DNA of 64,000 nucleotides from Chlorobiota bacterium (lineage in GTDB: Bacteria > Bacteroidota > Ignavibacteria > OLB7), in contig CP065014.1 of the NCBI GenBank assembly GCA_016700335.1, forward strand, positions 533,001 through 597,000, in the 5' to 3' direction. The first letter of the stretch is position 1. Every line of letters starts with the position of its first letter. The translations under genes and the position numbers were made by a program. Positions 37,848 through 46,857 of the stretch are shown here, piece by piece. The notes beneath the pieces are model-generated. The model saw only the letters and a list, made by a program, of their open reading frames with translations. It ran no database searches and was not told the DNA's origin.

Positions 37848-38174
37848 TTAGATTTTCATTACTTCATTAATTGAATGAAATATTGGACGACCTAAATTTT
37901 TCATATAAAATTTTTCTTTTAAAGCACCAGGACTTTCTCCTATTATTAATAGAGCTTCACAGCAGTTTAAAACTGCCATAGAAATATCCATGATTCCTTT
38001 GTTCTTATCAACAGTATTTGACTGCTCAATTACTCTTAAAGCAGCATTTATACCAATTATAGGTACGTGACCTAATTCAAGTAACTTAGCTCCAACAACA
38101 TTCAAATTCTTTAGATTTATTTCTTTTTTTTCTTCAGTATCAGCTGAATATGGTCCTGCAACAGCAATTATCAT
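37848..38174 (-). CDS. DUF4406/deoxyribosyltransferase-like small protein
   Basis: 108 residues with the start MIIAVAGPYSADT of the nucleoside 2-deoxyribosyltransferase-like fold; this GPY(S/T) motif binds the nucleotide sugar. The middle (GHVPIIGINAALRVIE) and ALLIIGESPGALKE with a catalytic-type acidic residue fit the DUF4406 family. Substrate is not known, but a nucleotide-processing role is in keeping with purA 91 bases downstream on the same strand, and co-transcription is likely. Confidence 0.75.
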   Translation of the reverse strand: MIIAVAGPYSADTEEKKEINLKNLNVVGAKLLELGHVPIIGINAALRVIEQSNTVDKNKGIMDISMAVLNCCEALLIIGESPGALKEKFYMKNLGRPIFHSINEVMKI

Positions 38175-38222
38175 TTGATGGTTAAAAGTAAAAAAATAAC
38201 TTGTTAGTGAAAATTACACATT

Positions 38223-38290
38223 TTTAGGTTAAATATATTTCAAAAATAGTTCTATCAATTTTATTATTAAGAAATATTTTTCAACCTAAA
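38223..38290. promoter_or_regulatory. imperfect inverted repeat between DUF4406 and nhaA genes
   Basis: TTTAGGTT plus AAATATATTTC (38223-38241) mirrors GAAATATTTTT plus CAACCTAAA (38271-38290) with one inserted base, around a ~29-base AT-rich loop. It lies in the divergent gap of 260 bases and could be a regulatory structure for either gene, or chance pairing of AT-rich DNA outside the AGGTT/AACCT core. Confidence 0.35.
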
Positions 38291-38434
38291 GTTAAAATTT
38301 ATACAAAAAAAATAATTTATAAATAATGAGAATTTTTTTTAAATTTTATTGATAGAAACATTGATTTAATTGCTTGGTAAGTCAATTCAATCATAAGTTT
38401 TAAATTGCGATAAAAATTATCAATTTAATTTAAA

Positions 38435-39607
38435 ATGAATAAAAAGTTAAATGTTTTAAAGGAGTTCTTAGATGGTTCTCAATCTGGGGGAATTTTGCTA
38501 ATAGGTTGTACTTTAATTTCATTGATACTTGCAAATACAACAAACTGGTATCCAGAATTATGGGAAACTAATATAAATTTATCATTGAATGAAATTAAAA
38601 TTCCTGGTGATATATTATTTTGGATAAATGATTTTGTTATGGCGATATTTTTTTTATTAGTTGGATTAGAAATTAAAAGGGAATTAGTAATTGGTGAATT
38701 ATCTACATTTAAAAAAGGAGTATTGCCATTTATAGTTGCATTATTTGGAATGGTATTTCCTGCATTATTATATATATTAAGTAATCTTGGGAAAGATACA
38801 ATTTCAGGATGGGCAATTCCATCTGCCACAGATATTGCATTTGCTTTAGGAGTTTTATCATTGTTAGGAGAAAGAGTTCCATCGTCATTAAAAGTATTTT
38901 TAACAGCACTTGCTGTTATTGATGATTTAGGAGCAATAATTATTATTGGATTATTTTATGGGCATGGATTTCAATTGCAATTTTGTTTGTACGCTTTATT
39001 TACTTTAATTTTTATTTATGGATTGAATAAATTGAAAGTTCGAAAATTATGGGTTTATCTAGTTCTCGGCATACCATTATGGTATTTTATGTATAGATCT
39101 GGTATTCATGCAACTATATCTGGTGTACTTCTTGCTTTTGTAATTCCATTAGATAAAGATTCTAAAAAGTCAATCTCAATTAATTTAGAGCATATGCTTC
39201 TGAAGCCAGTAAATTTTATTATAATGCCTATTTTTGCTTTAGCAAATACATCAATTGTTATAAATTCTAATGCTTTTAGTGCTTTAGTTGAACCTCATTG
39301 TTTTGGAATAGGATTGGGGTTAATTTTAGGTAAACCAATTGGAGTATTATCAGCAACATATTTATCTATAAAATCTAGACTAGTTTCATTGCCACAAGGT
39401 GTTACATGGAATCAAATAATTGGTGTTGGTTTTCTTGCTGGAATTGGCTTTACAATGTCAATTTTTATAACAATGCTTGCCTTTAAAAATGAAGAAATTA
39501 TTTCTCAATCTAAACTTGCTATTATTATATCTTCATGTTCAGCAGGTTTCATAGGCTATCTAATTCTTAAAAATAGTAAAGGAAAAGTAAAAACTAAATC
39601 TGCTTGA
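38435..39607 (+). CDS. nhaA: Na+/H+ antiporter NhaA
   Basis: Inner-membrane antiporter that exchanges Na+ or Li+ for protons and supports salt and alkaline tolerance. 390 residues with about twelve hydrophobic segments. The ion-binding aspartate pair lies in VIDDLGAIIIIG near residues 162-163, equivalent to Asp163/Asp164 of E. coli, and the unwound helix motif GIHATISGVLLAF and the C-terminal GIGFTMSIFI with neighbouring conserved residues are present. The pH-sensing N-terminal part GSQSGGILLIGCTL is also typical. valS starts 32 bases after its stop. Confidence 0.96.
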   Translation: MNKKLNVLKEFLDGSQSGGILLIGCTLISLILANTTNWYPELWETNINLSLNEIKIPGDILFWINDFVMAIFFLLVGLEIKRELVIGELSTFKKGVLPFIVALFGMVFPALLYILSNLGKDTISGWAIPSATDIAFALGVLSLLGERVPSSLKVFLTALAVIDDLGAIIIIGLFYGHGFQLQFCLYALFTLIFIYGLNKLKVRKLWVYLVLGIPLWYFMYRSGIHATISGVLLAFVIPLDKDSKKSISINLEHMLLKPVNFIIMPIFALANTSIVINSNAFSALVEPHCFGIGLGLILGKPIGVLSATYLSIKSRLVSLPQGVTWNQIIGVGFLAGIGFTMSIFITMLAFKNEEIISQSKLAIIISSCSAGFIGYLILKNSKGKVKTKSA

Positions 39608-39639
39608 TTTTAAATTAAATAAATTCTATTAATATAATT

Positions 39640-42396
39640 ATGCTCACAAAATCTTTTGATCCAAACTTGTCTGAAAATAAATGGTATAAATACTGGTATG
39701 ATAATAAACTATTCGAAGCAGATTCATCTTCAGGAAAAACTCCATATACAATTGTTATTCCTCCTCCAAATGTCACAGGAATTTTAACTCTAGGCCATGT
39801 GTTGAACAACACTATTCAGGATTTATATATTAGGTGGCACAGAATGAGTGGGTTTGAAGCTTGTTGGATTCCTGGTATAGATCATGCTGGAATAGCAACT
39901 CAAGCCAAAGTTGTTGAAGCTTTGAAACTTGAAGGGATTGATTACAAGGAACTTGGACGTGAAAAATTTGTTGAGAAAGTTTGGGAATGGAAAAATAAAT
40001 ATGGTGGTATAATTTTCCAACAACTAAAATCATTAGGTGTTTCTGTTGATTGGGGTCGAGAAAGATTTACTATGGAACCTACATTATCAAAAGCTGTGAC
40101 TGATGTGTTTGTCAAACTTTTTGATAAAGGGTTAATTTATAGAGGAAAAAAAATAGTAAACTGGTCTCCTAAAATGCAGACAACTATTAGCGATGAGGAG
40201 GTGATTCATAAAGAAGTTAAAGATAAATTATATAATCTTAAGTATAAAGAGGAAAATGGAGGAGAAGGAATTTGTATAGCTACCGTTAGACCAGAAACTA
40301 TTTGGGGTGATGTTGCAGTAGCAGTTAATCCTGAAGACATCAGGTACAAACATCTTATTGGGAAAAATGTAGTTGTTCCAGTAGTTGGCAGATTAGTTCC
40401 TGTTATTGCTGATAATTATGTAGAAATTGATTTTGGTACAGGTGCATTAAAAATTACTCCAGCTCATGATATAAATGATTATGAAGTTGGAATTAGGCAT
40501 GGGCTTGAGATAATAAATACTTTAAATCCTGACGGGACAATGAACAATCTTGCTGGACCAATTGCAGGAATGGAAAGGTTTATTGCAAGGAAAAAAACAA
40601 TTGAACTTTTAGAACTTGAAGGGACATTAATTAGCCAAGAAGACTACATACATTCAGTTGGTTTTAGTGAAAGAGGAGGAGAGCAAATAGAACCTTTTTT
40701 ATCAGATCAATGGTTTATGTCAATGAAAGAATTATCAAAACCAGCAATTGAAGTTGTAAATATTGGTTTGATTAAAATTCACCCTGAGCATTGGACAAAA
40801 ACCTATAATAATTGGATGAAAAATATTAGGGATTGGCCCATTTCTAGGCAGCTTTGGTGGGGTCATAGAATCCCTGTTTATTATACAGAATCTGGTCAAT
40901 ATACTGCAGCTCATAATGAGGATGAAGCTCGTACTAAATTAAATGTATCAAAAGAAGTTGTAATCAAACAAGATGAAGACGCATTAGATACTTGGTTTTC
41001 AAGTTGGTTATGGCCTTTTTCTGTTCATGGTTGGGGAAGTGATGAAATAAATGAAAAAGATTTGAAATACTTTTATCCAACAAATTTATTAGTTACAGGA
41101 CCAGATATTATTTTCTTTTGGGTTGCAAGAATGATAATTGCAGGATTGGAATTTATGCCATCTGTTAATATGGCTGACGGATCTGAAAGGAAAGAATTAA
41201 AAGATTTAATTCCATTTAAGGACGTTTATTTTACTTCAATAATAAGAGATGAAAAAGGAAGAAAACTTTCAAAGTCATTAGGTAATTCGCCCGACCCTTT
41301 GAATGTTATAGAAAAATATGGTGCAGATGCATTGAGATTTACAATAATATATTCTGCTCCTCATGGTCAAGATATTAGGTTTACAGAGCAAATGTGCGAT
41401 CTTGGTAGGAATTTTGCAAATAAAATGTGGAATGCTTGTAGGTTCCTTTTAATGAAAAGGAATGATGCTTTTAAAGTAGAAGTTAATGAATCAGATTTAA
41501 TTAATGAAGATTTTGTTGAGATTGAATACATTCATAGTGAGCATACGAATTTAATACCAGTTACAACTTCTGACAAATGGATTTTATCACGTTTTAATAA
41601 TTCATTATTTAATATAGAACGTGCGTTAAAAGATTTTAAAATGGGCGAATACTCAAAGTTAATTTATGATTTTGTATGGGGAGATTTTTGTGATTGGTAT
41701 GTTGAATTTTTAAAAGCTGAAACTCAAGGAAATTCAATTGAGAGTAATCAAAAACAAATTAATTTTGGAATTAGTTTATTTGAAAATATTCTATGTATGG
41801 TTCACCCAATTATGCCTTTTGTTACAGAAGAACTTTGGCAAAATATATATAATAGAAATGATAACGAATCAATTTGTATTGCAGAATTTCCAAAATATAA
41901 AAAAGAAAATATAGATTTAAACATTGAAAAAGAGTTTAACATCTTGCAACTTTTAATTGAGTCAATTCGAAGAATGAGAAGTGGAGCAAATGCATCACCT
42001 AGTAAAAAGATTGACGTATCAATTAAATCTTCAGATTTTGAGCTAATAACATTTATAAAATCTTCTGAAAAATTATTAAAGTTATTAGGTAAAATTGAAA
42101 ATTTAATAATTTCAGATCAAATTGAAAAGCCAAATCTTTCTGCAAGTGAGGTAATTTACGGATGTGAAGTTTTCGTTCATTTAGAAGGTTTGATAGATTT
42201 AGATAAAGAAAAAGAAAAAATTATAAAAGAGATTTCTAGATTAGAAGGTCAGATAAAAGGTGTAGAGTCTAAACTCAATAATGAAAAATTTATGTCAGGT
42301 GCTCCAGAAAATGTTGTTGAATCAGAAAAAAATAAACTAGCTAATTTTAGTGATGCAATTATTAAATTAAATGAGAGTTTAAAAGCAATGAATTAG
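39640..42396 (+). CDS. valS: valine-tRNA ligase
   Basis: Class I aminoacyl-tRNA synthetase charging tRNA-Val, with an editing domain against threonine. In the 918-aa protein the HIGH-type motif is PNVTGILTLGHVLN near residue 50 and the KMSKS loop is KGRKLSKSLGNSPDP near residue 541. CP1 editing landmarks ATVRPETIWGD, ITPAHDINDYEVG are present, and WFSSWLWPFS and VTGPDIIFFWVARM are valS-specific. The anticodon domain and the C-terminal coiled-coil arm (LDKEKEKIIKEISRLEGQI) complete it. Start ATG at 39640 fits the family N-terminus. Confidence 0.97.
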   Translation: MLTKSFDPNLSENKWYKYWYDNKLFEADSSSGKTPYTIVIPPPNVTGILTLGHVLNNTIQDLYIRWHRMSGFEACWIPGIDHAGIATQAKVVEALKLEGIDYKELGREKFVEKVWEWKNKYGGIIFQQLKSLGVSVDWGRERFTMEPTLSKAVTDVFVKLFDKGLIYRGKKIVNWSPKMQTTISDEEVIHKEVKDKLYNLKYKEENGGEGICIATVRPETIWGDVAVAVNPEDIRYKHLIGKNVVVPVVGRLVPVIADNYVEIDFGTGALKITPAHDINDYEVGIRHGLEIINTLNPDGTMNNLAGPIAGMERFIARKKTIELLELEGTLISQEDYIHSVGFSERGGEQIEPFLSDQWFMSMKELSKPAIEVVNIGLIKIHPEHWTKTYNNWMKNIRDWPISRQLWWGHRIPVYYTESGQYTAAHNEDEARTKLNVSKEVVIKQDEDALDTWFSSWLWPFSVHGWGSDEINEKDLKYFYPTNLLVTGPDIIFFWVARMIIAGLEFMPSVNMADGSERKELKDLIPFKDVYFTSIIRDEKGRKLSKSLGNSPDPLNVIEKYGADALRFTIIYSAPHGQDIRFTEQMCDLGRNFANKMWNACRFLLMKRNDAFKVEVNESDLINEDFVEIEYIHSEHTNLIPVTTSDKWILSRFNNSLFNIERALKDFKMGEYSKLIYDFVWGDFCDWYVEFLKAETQGNSIESNQKQINFGISLFENILCMVHPIMPFVTEELWQNIYNRNDNESICIAEFPKYKKENIDLNIEKEFNILQLLIESIRRMRSGANASPSKKIDVSIKSSDFELITFIKSSEKLLKLLGKIENLIISDQIEKPNLSASEVIYGCEVFVHLEGLIDLDKEKEKIIKEISRLEGQIKGVESKLNNEKFMSGAPENVVESEKNKLANFSDAIIKLNESLKAMN

Positions 42397-42462
42397 TTTT
42401 TTGAATGATAAGAGTAGTAATAATTTAAAGAAGTCAAATTAATTTATTAAGTAGAAAAATTC

Positions 42463-42491
42463 TTCCAATAAATCTATTATTTTTATTGGAA
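42463..42491 (+). other. perfect 10-bp stem-loop after valS
   Basis: TTCCAATAAA (42463-42472) pairs with TTTATTGGAA (42482-42491) around a 9-base loop, 66 bases after valS. There is no T-run behind it, so it is more likely an mRNA 3' stabiliser or a weak terminator than a standard one. Confidence 0.45.
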
Positions 42492-42589
42492 AAGTAAGTG
42501 ATATTCAGTCATTTTTAAAGTAAATTGTTATACTAAAATTCTAAAATCCACCGTAACAAATTATTTCAATACACTTGTTTTACATTCCT

Positions 42590-42597
42590 TAATTTTG
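42590..42597 (+). promoter_or_regulatory. -7 box of a near-leaderless promoter
   Basis: TAATTTTG fits TAnnTTTG exactly and ends only 8 bases before the ATG at 42606, so transcription would start 1-4 bases from the start codon. A clear -33 TTG at the usual distance is not seen. Confidence 0.5.
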
Positions 42598-42605
42598 CAC
42601 CCACT

Positions 42606-43580
42606 ATGAAAGCAATAATACCAGTTGCAGGTCTTGGGAGTAGGTTAAGACCACATACATATACATCTCCAAAAGTCTTGCTAAATGTAGCAGGAAAGCC
42701 AATACTTGGTCATATCTTAGATAAGATACTATCGGAAGGGGTTACATCTGCAACTATTATTGTAGGTTACATGGGGGAAATGGTAGAGGATTATGTTCGG
42801 AAGAATTATACATTTGATGTAAAATTTATAGAGCAAAAAGAACCACAAGGTTTGGGTCATGCTATTATGTTAGCAAAGGAAGATTTGGGAGATGAACCAC
42901 TTCTGATAATTTTAGGGGATACTATTTTTGATGTAGATTTACGCCCAGTACTAATTGGTAAAGTTTCTTCTATAGGTGTAAAAAGAGTTGATGATCCTCG
43001 TAGATTTGGAGTTGTAGAATTGAATGGGTTGTCTATTAGTAAATTGATAGAAAAGCCAGAATTTCCAACAACAAACTTAGCTATTGTCGGATTGTATTTC
43101 ATTAAACAACCAAGAGTATTATCTGAATGTTTAGATGAATTGGTGACTAAGAATGAACGTAACAAAGGTGAGTATCAACTAACTGATGCTTTACAAAAAA
43201 TGATAGATCGTGGTGAAAAATTTACAACATTTAATGTAGATGGCTGGTTAGATTGTGGTAAGCCTGAAACATTACTTGAAACAAATCGTCACCTACTCGA
43301 TAAAAAATCTTTAGAGAGAGAATTACCTGGAGTGGTAATAAATCCTCCTGTACATATTGCTCCAAGTGCACAAATTAGAAACTCTGTAATAGGACCATTT
43401 GCAACAATTGCTGAGGGTGCAATAGTTAAAGATTCTATTATAACAAATTCAATTGTTGGGGATAATGCATTGGTTGAGCAAGCAATGCTAAATGAATCAA
43501 TTATTGGAAATAATAGTGTAGTAAGAGGCAATTGGAGAAAAGTAAATATAGGTGCTAATTCTGAATTATATTTAGGATAG
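42606..43580 (+). CDS. sugar-1-phosphate nucleotidyltransferase
   Basis: 324-aa cytosolic enzyme that makes an NDP-sugar from a nucleoside triphosphate and a sugar-1-phosphate. The Rossmann-like domain opens AGLGSRLRPHTYTSPKVLL, which contains the nucleotide-binding GxGxR and the PK lysine; ILGDTIFDVD is the metal site and GEYQLTDALQKMID a substrate-binding helix. The end (residues ~245-324) is a left-handed beta-helix of hexapeptide repeats (NSVIGPFATIAEGAIV). RmlA/GlmU-type or mannose-type specificity cannot be decided. It is followed by metK at 53 bases without a terminator. Confidence 0.9.
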   Translation: MKAIIPVAGLGSRLRPHTYTSPKVLLNVAGKPILGHILDKILSEGVTSATIIVGYMGEMVEDYVRKNYTFDVKFIEQKEPQGLGHAIMLAKEDLGDEPLLIILGDTIFDVDLRPVLIGKVSSIGVKRVDDPRRFGVVELNGLSISKLIEKPEFPTTNLAIVGLYFIKQPRVLSECLDELVTKNERNKGEYQLTDALQKMIDRGEKFTTFNVDGWLDCGKPETLLETNRHLLDKKSLERELPGVVINPPVHIAPSAQIRNSVIGPFATIAEGAIVKDSIITNSIVGDNALVEQAMLNESIIGNNSVVRGNWRKVNIGANSELYLG

Positions 43581-43633
43581 TATCTTAGTGAAAATTAAAA
43601 AATTAATCAACAAAAAATATAAATTTATTAAAA

Positions 43634-44782
43634 ATGTTTTTATTCACATCTGAATCTGTTTCTGAAGGGCATCCAGACAAAGTATCCGATCAAATATCTG
43701 ACGCAATACTTGATGCAATTATTGCTAAAGATCCAAATGCAAGAGTTGCTTGTGAAACTTTTTGTACAACTGGATTGGTGGTTATTGGTGGAGAAATTAC
43801 TACTAAAACTTATATTAATTTCGATGATGTGGCTAGAGAAACAATTAGACAAATTGGTTACACAAAGCCAGAATATAGATTTGATGCAGATTCTTGTGGA
43901 GTAATAAATGCTGTGCATTCTCAATCTCCTGATATTGCAATGGGTGTTGATACAGGTGGTGCAGGAGATCAAGGGATGATGTTTGGATATGCTTGTGATG
44001 AAACTCAAGAGTTAATGCCGGCAGCCCTGATGTTCTCTCACCGAATTATGTCGCGATTGGCAGAAGTAAGAAAAATGAAAAACTCTCCAATGTCTTATTT
44101 ACGTCCAGATTCTAAAAGTCAAGTAACAATTGAATATGGTGATGATTTCAAACCAAAACGTATTCATACAATTGTTGTTTCAACTCAACATGATCCATTT
44201 AAAAGTCCTGCAATAATGCAAAAGTCAATTTTAGATGATTTAAATAAATATGTTTTTCCAAAAGTATTGCCAAAAAATATGTTGGATAAAAACACAATTT
44301 ATCATGTTAATCCAACTGGAAATTTTGAAATTGGGGGACCTCATGGAGATACAGGATTAACTGGAAGGAAGATAATAGTTGATACTTATGGTGGTGCAGC
44401 TCCACATGGGGGGGGTGCTTTTAGTGGTAAAGATCCATCAAAAGTTGATAGGAGTGCAGCTTATGCAACTCGTCATCTAGCAAAAAATGTAGTTGCAGCA
44501 GGACTAGCAAGCCGTTGTACAATTCAGGTTTCTTATGCAATAGGTGTAGCAGAGCCAGTTTCATTATATGCTGACACTCATGGAACAGGAGAAATTAGTA
44601 ATAGTAAGTTATCAGAAATTTTACTTAAAGAGATTGATATGACTCCAAAAGGAATCATTAAAAGATTGAATTTGCGTCGTCCTATTTACAGAAATACTGC
44701 TGCATATGGACACTTTGGTAAACCAGAATATTCATGGGAACAGACAAACCTAGTAAAACAAATTCAAAAGGCAGTTAAATAA
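43634..44782 (+). CDS. metK: S-adenosylmethionine synthetase
   Basis: Forms S-adenosylmethionine from ATP and methionine. The 382-aa protein begins FTSESVSEGHPDKVSDQISD, which contains the ATP-binding GHPDK; GAGDQGMMFGYA and GGGAFSGKDPSKVDRSAAY are the other two signature loops. VNPTGNFEIGGPHGDTGLTGRKI is intact. Length and order are standard. No SAM riboswitch could fit in the 53 bases before it. The methyltransferase and ahcY that follow suggest a common methyl-cycle unit. Confidence 0.97.
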   Translation: MFLFTSESVSEGHPDKVSDQISDAILDAIIAKDPNARVACETFCTTGLVVIGGEITTKTYINFDDVARETIRQIGYTKPEYRFDADSCGVINAVHSQSPDIAMGVDTGGAGDQGMMFGYACDETQELMPAALMFSHRIMSRLAEVRKMKNSPMSYLRPDSKSQVTIEYGDDFKPKRIHTIVVSTQHDPFKSPAIMQKSILDDLNKYVFPKVLPKNMLDKNTIYHVNPTGNFEIGGPHGDTGLTGRKIIVDTYGGAAPHGGGAFSGKDPSKVDRSAAYATRHLAKNVVAAGLASRCTIQVSYAIGVAEPVSLYADTHGTGEISNSKLSEILLKEIDMTPKGIIKRLNLRRPIYRNTAAYGHFGKPEYSWEQTNLVKQIQKAVK

Positions 44783-44868
44783 TTGGAAAAATACAATTTT
44801 TTTTTTGTAAGGGGTTTGTGTTTAATACAATTTAATAATGAACTTTCATTTATAATATCTTGTTTTTT

Positions 44869-45408
44869 ATGAGAGTTCTTAATCTTGGATGTGGAAATAA
44901 AAAGAATGATTTCCCTGAGTTTAGCCAAGCAATTGAAGTTGTAGGTGTTGATTTGAGCAATATTTCAGATGCAGATATTTTACATAATCTAGATAATTTT
45001 CCATATCCATTAGAAAGTGATTATTTTGATTTAGTAATTATGCAAGATGTTGTAGAGCATCTCGAAAACGTACCAGGAACATTAAATGAGGTTTATAGAG
45101 TCTGTAAAAATGGGGCTGAACTTCGTTTAAGAACTCCTCATTATGCTGGATACTATGCTTACGGAGACCCAACACATAAAAGATTTTTTAGCATTTATGC
45201 ATTTGATGGATTTAATGCTGATAAACCAAATTTACTATATACAGAATCAAGATTCAAATTTTTGGAACGAACAATTGAATTCCCAAAACTTTGGAGGATT
45301 ACTGGAGTTGCTTGGTTAGCAAATAAATTTTCTCATAGATGGGAACAATTGTTTGCATATATTTTTCGACCTGAAAATATCTATTTTAGAATGAAAGCGA
45401 TTAAGTAG
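44869..45408 (+). CDS. class I SAM-dependent methyltransferase
   Basis: 179-aa protein from ATG 44869 (MRVLNLGCGNKK); the TTG nine bases earlier is an unlikely start. Motif I VLNLGCGNKK binds S-adenosylmethionine, VVGVDLSN is motif II, LVIMQDVVEHLENV motif III and a C-terminal KNGAELRLRTPHY follows, as in Methyltransf_11 enzymes. The C-terminal part (FSHRWEQLFAYIFRPENIYF) is aromatic and probably recognises the substrate, which is unknown. It sits between metK and ahcY, i.e. next to its cofactor supply and by-product removal. Confidence 0.85.
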   Translation: MRVLNLGCGNKKNDFPEFSQAIEVVGVDLSNISDADILHNLDNFPYPLESDYFDLVIMQDVVEHLENVPGTLNEVYRVCKNGAELRLRTPHYAGYYAYGDPTHKRFFSIYAFDGFNADKPNLLYTESRFKFLERTIEFPKLWRITGVAWLANKFSHRWEQLFAYIFRPENIYFRMKAIK

Positions 45409-45482
45409 ATTATTTTAAATAATGATAGCAAAAATTTTTAAAAAAGATTAATTAATAACATAAAATTATAACAAATTAGAAA

Positions 45483-46760
45483 ATGGATCAAGTAGAAGGA
45501 AAATACAAAGTTGCTAATATTAGTTTAGCCGATGAAGGTCGTAAACTTATAGACTGGGCAGAAAGTAGAATGCCAGTAATGATGTCTTTAAGAAAAAAGT
45601 ACTCAGAAACAAAACCACTTGCTGGTTATAGAATTGCAGGTTGCTTACATGTAACAAAAGAAACTGCAGTTTTAATTAGAACATTAAGAGAAGCTGGTGC
45701 AGAAATTTCATGGTCTGGTTGTAATCCATTATCAACTCACGATGCAGTTGCAGCTGCTTTAGCTGAAGAGGGTGTCAAAATTTATGCTTGGCATGGATTA
45801 AATGTAGAAGAGTTTTATTGGTGTATTGATCAGACTTTATTAATTAATCCAAACTTATCATTAGATGATGGTGCAGATTTAATTTTTACTGTACACAACA
45901 AATATCCTCATTTAATTGAAACCATGGTTGGTGGTACTGAAGAAACTACAACTGGTGTTCATCGTTTGAGAGCAATGGCTGCTGATGGAGCTTTAAAATA
46001 TCCTGTAATTGCTGTAAATGATGCAGAAACAAAATGGGATTTTGATAATGTTTATGGTACAGGACAATCAACATTAGATGGAGTTATTAGAGCTACATCT
46101 GTAATGCTAGCTGGAAAAAATATTGTTGTTGCAGGATACGGACATTGCGGAAAGGGTGTTGCTTTAAGAGCTAAAGGAATGGGGGCAAATGTAATAATTA
46201 CTGAGATCAAACCAACAGCTGCATTAAAGGCTACTTTAGAAGGAATGAGAGTAATGGAAATGGAAGATGCTGCAAAAATTGGTGACATATTTATTACTGC
46301 AACAGGTATTAAAGATATTATAACTGGAAAACATTTTGCTTCAATGAAAGAGGGTGCAATTGTTTGTAATACTGGGCATTATGATTGTGAAATAAAAATT
46401 GACGAATTACAAGAGCTCTCTGTTTCTAAAAGAACAATAAGGGATAATAATGAAGAATATATAATGAAAGATGGTCGCAAAATTTATGTTCTAGCAGAAG
46501 GAAGGTTAGTAAATTTGGCTGCAGCTGAAGGGCACCCTTCAGAAGTTATGGATATGTCGTTTGCGAATCAGTTTTTATCACAAGTTCGATTAGCTGAAAT
46601 GGATAAGAGTGATACTCGTTGGGAAAATAAGGTTTATGATATTACTTTAGAACAAGACCAAATGATAGCTAAAATGAAATTAGAAACAATGGGTATAAAT
46701 ATAGATTCTTTAACTTCTGATCAAATTGAATATATGAATGAATATGCTGTTGGAACATAA
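45483..46760 (+). CDS. ahcY: adenosylhomocysteinase
   Basis: NAD-dependent hydrolase that splits S-adenosylhomocysteine, the by-product of methylation, into adenosine and homocysteine. In the 425-aa protein GCLHVTKETAVLI and CNPLSTHDAVAAAL are the substrate motifs, VNDAETKWDFDNVYGTGQSTLDG the cysteine-free hinge, VAGYGHCGKGVALRAKGMGA the NAD-binding site and ICNTGHYDCEI / NLAAAEGHPSEVMDMSFANQ the catalytic end. The C-terminal NKVYDITLEQDQMIA is intact. It is followed by a strong terminator, so the metK-methyltransferase-ahcY stretch ends here. Confidence 0.97.
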   Translation: MDQVEGKYKVANISLADEGRKLIDWAESRMPVMMSLRKKYSETKPLAGYRIAGCLHVTKETAVLIRTLREAGAEISWSGCNPLSTHDAVAAALAEEGVKIYAWHGLNVEEFYWCIDQTLLINPNLSLDDGADLIFTVHNKYPHLIETMVGGTEETTTGVHRLRAMAADGALKYPVIAVNDAETKWDFDNVYGTGQSTLDGVIRATSVMLAGKNIVVAGYGHCGKGVALRAKGMGANVIITEIKPTAALKATLEGMRVMEMEDAAKIGDIFITATGIKDIITGKHFASMKEGAIVCNTGHYDCEIKIDELQELSVSKRTIRDNNEEYIMKDGRKIYVLAEGRLVNLAAAEGHPSEVMDMSFANQFLSQVRLAEMDKSDTRWENKVYDITLEQDQMIAKMKLETMGINIDSLTSDQIEYMNEYAVGT

Positions 46761-46795
46761 GTAGTTTTTTTTTTAAAGATATTTTATAGATAATT

Positions 46796-46840
46796 TCCCA
46801 AATGAAATTGTAATATTACTTTTCAGTTGGGATTTTTTTT
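46796..46840 (+). terminator. intrinsic terminator after ahcY
   Basis: TCCCAA-TGAAA (46796-46807) pairs with TTTCA-TTGGGA (46821-46832) with one internal A-G mismatch and is followed by a run of eight Ts. Confidence 0.8.
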
Positions 46841-46857
46841 ATTTAAATTCTACTGAG

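Noticed and set aside
38479..38829. Antisense reading frames inside nhaA, valS, metK, purA and mutS2
   Set aside because: They lie fully inside well-identified genes on the other strand and their translations lack family motifs or sensible composition.
43581..43633. SAM riboswitch before metK
   Set aside because: Only 53 bases separate the genes, too short for any known SAM riboswitch with its expression platform.
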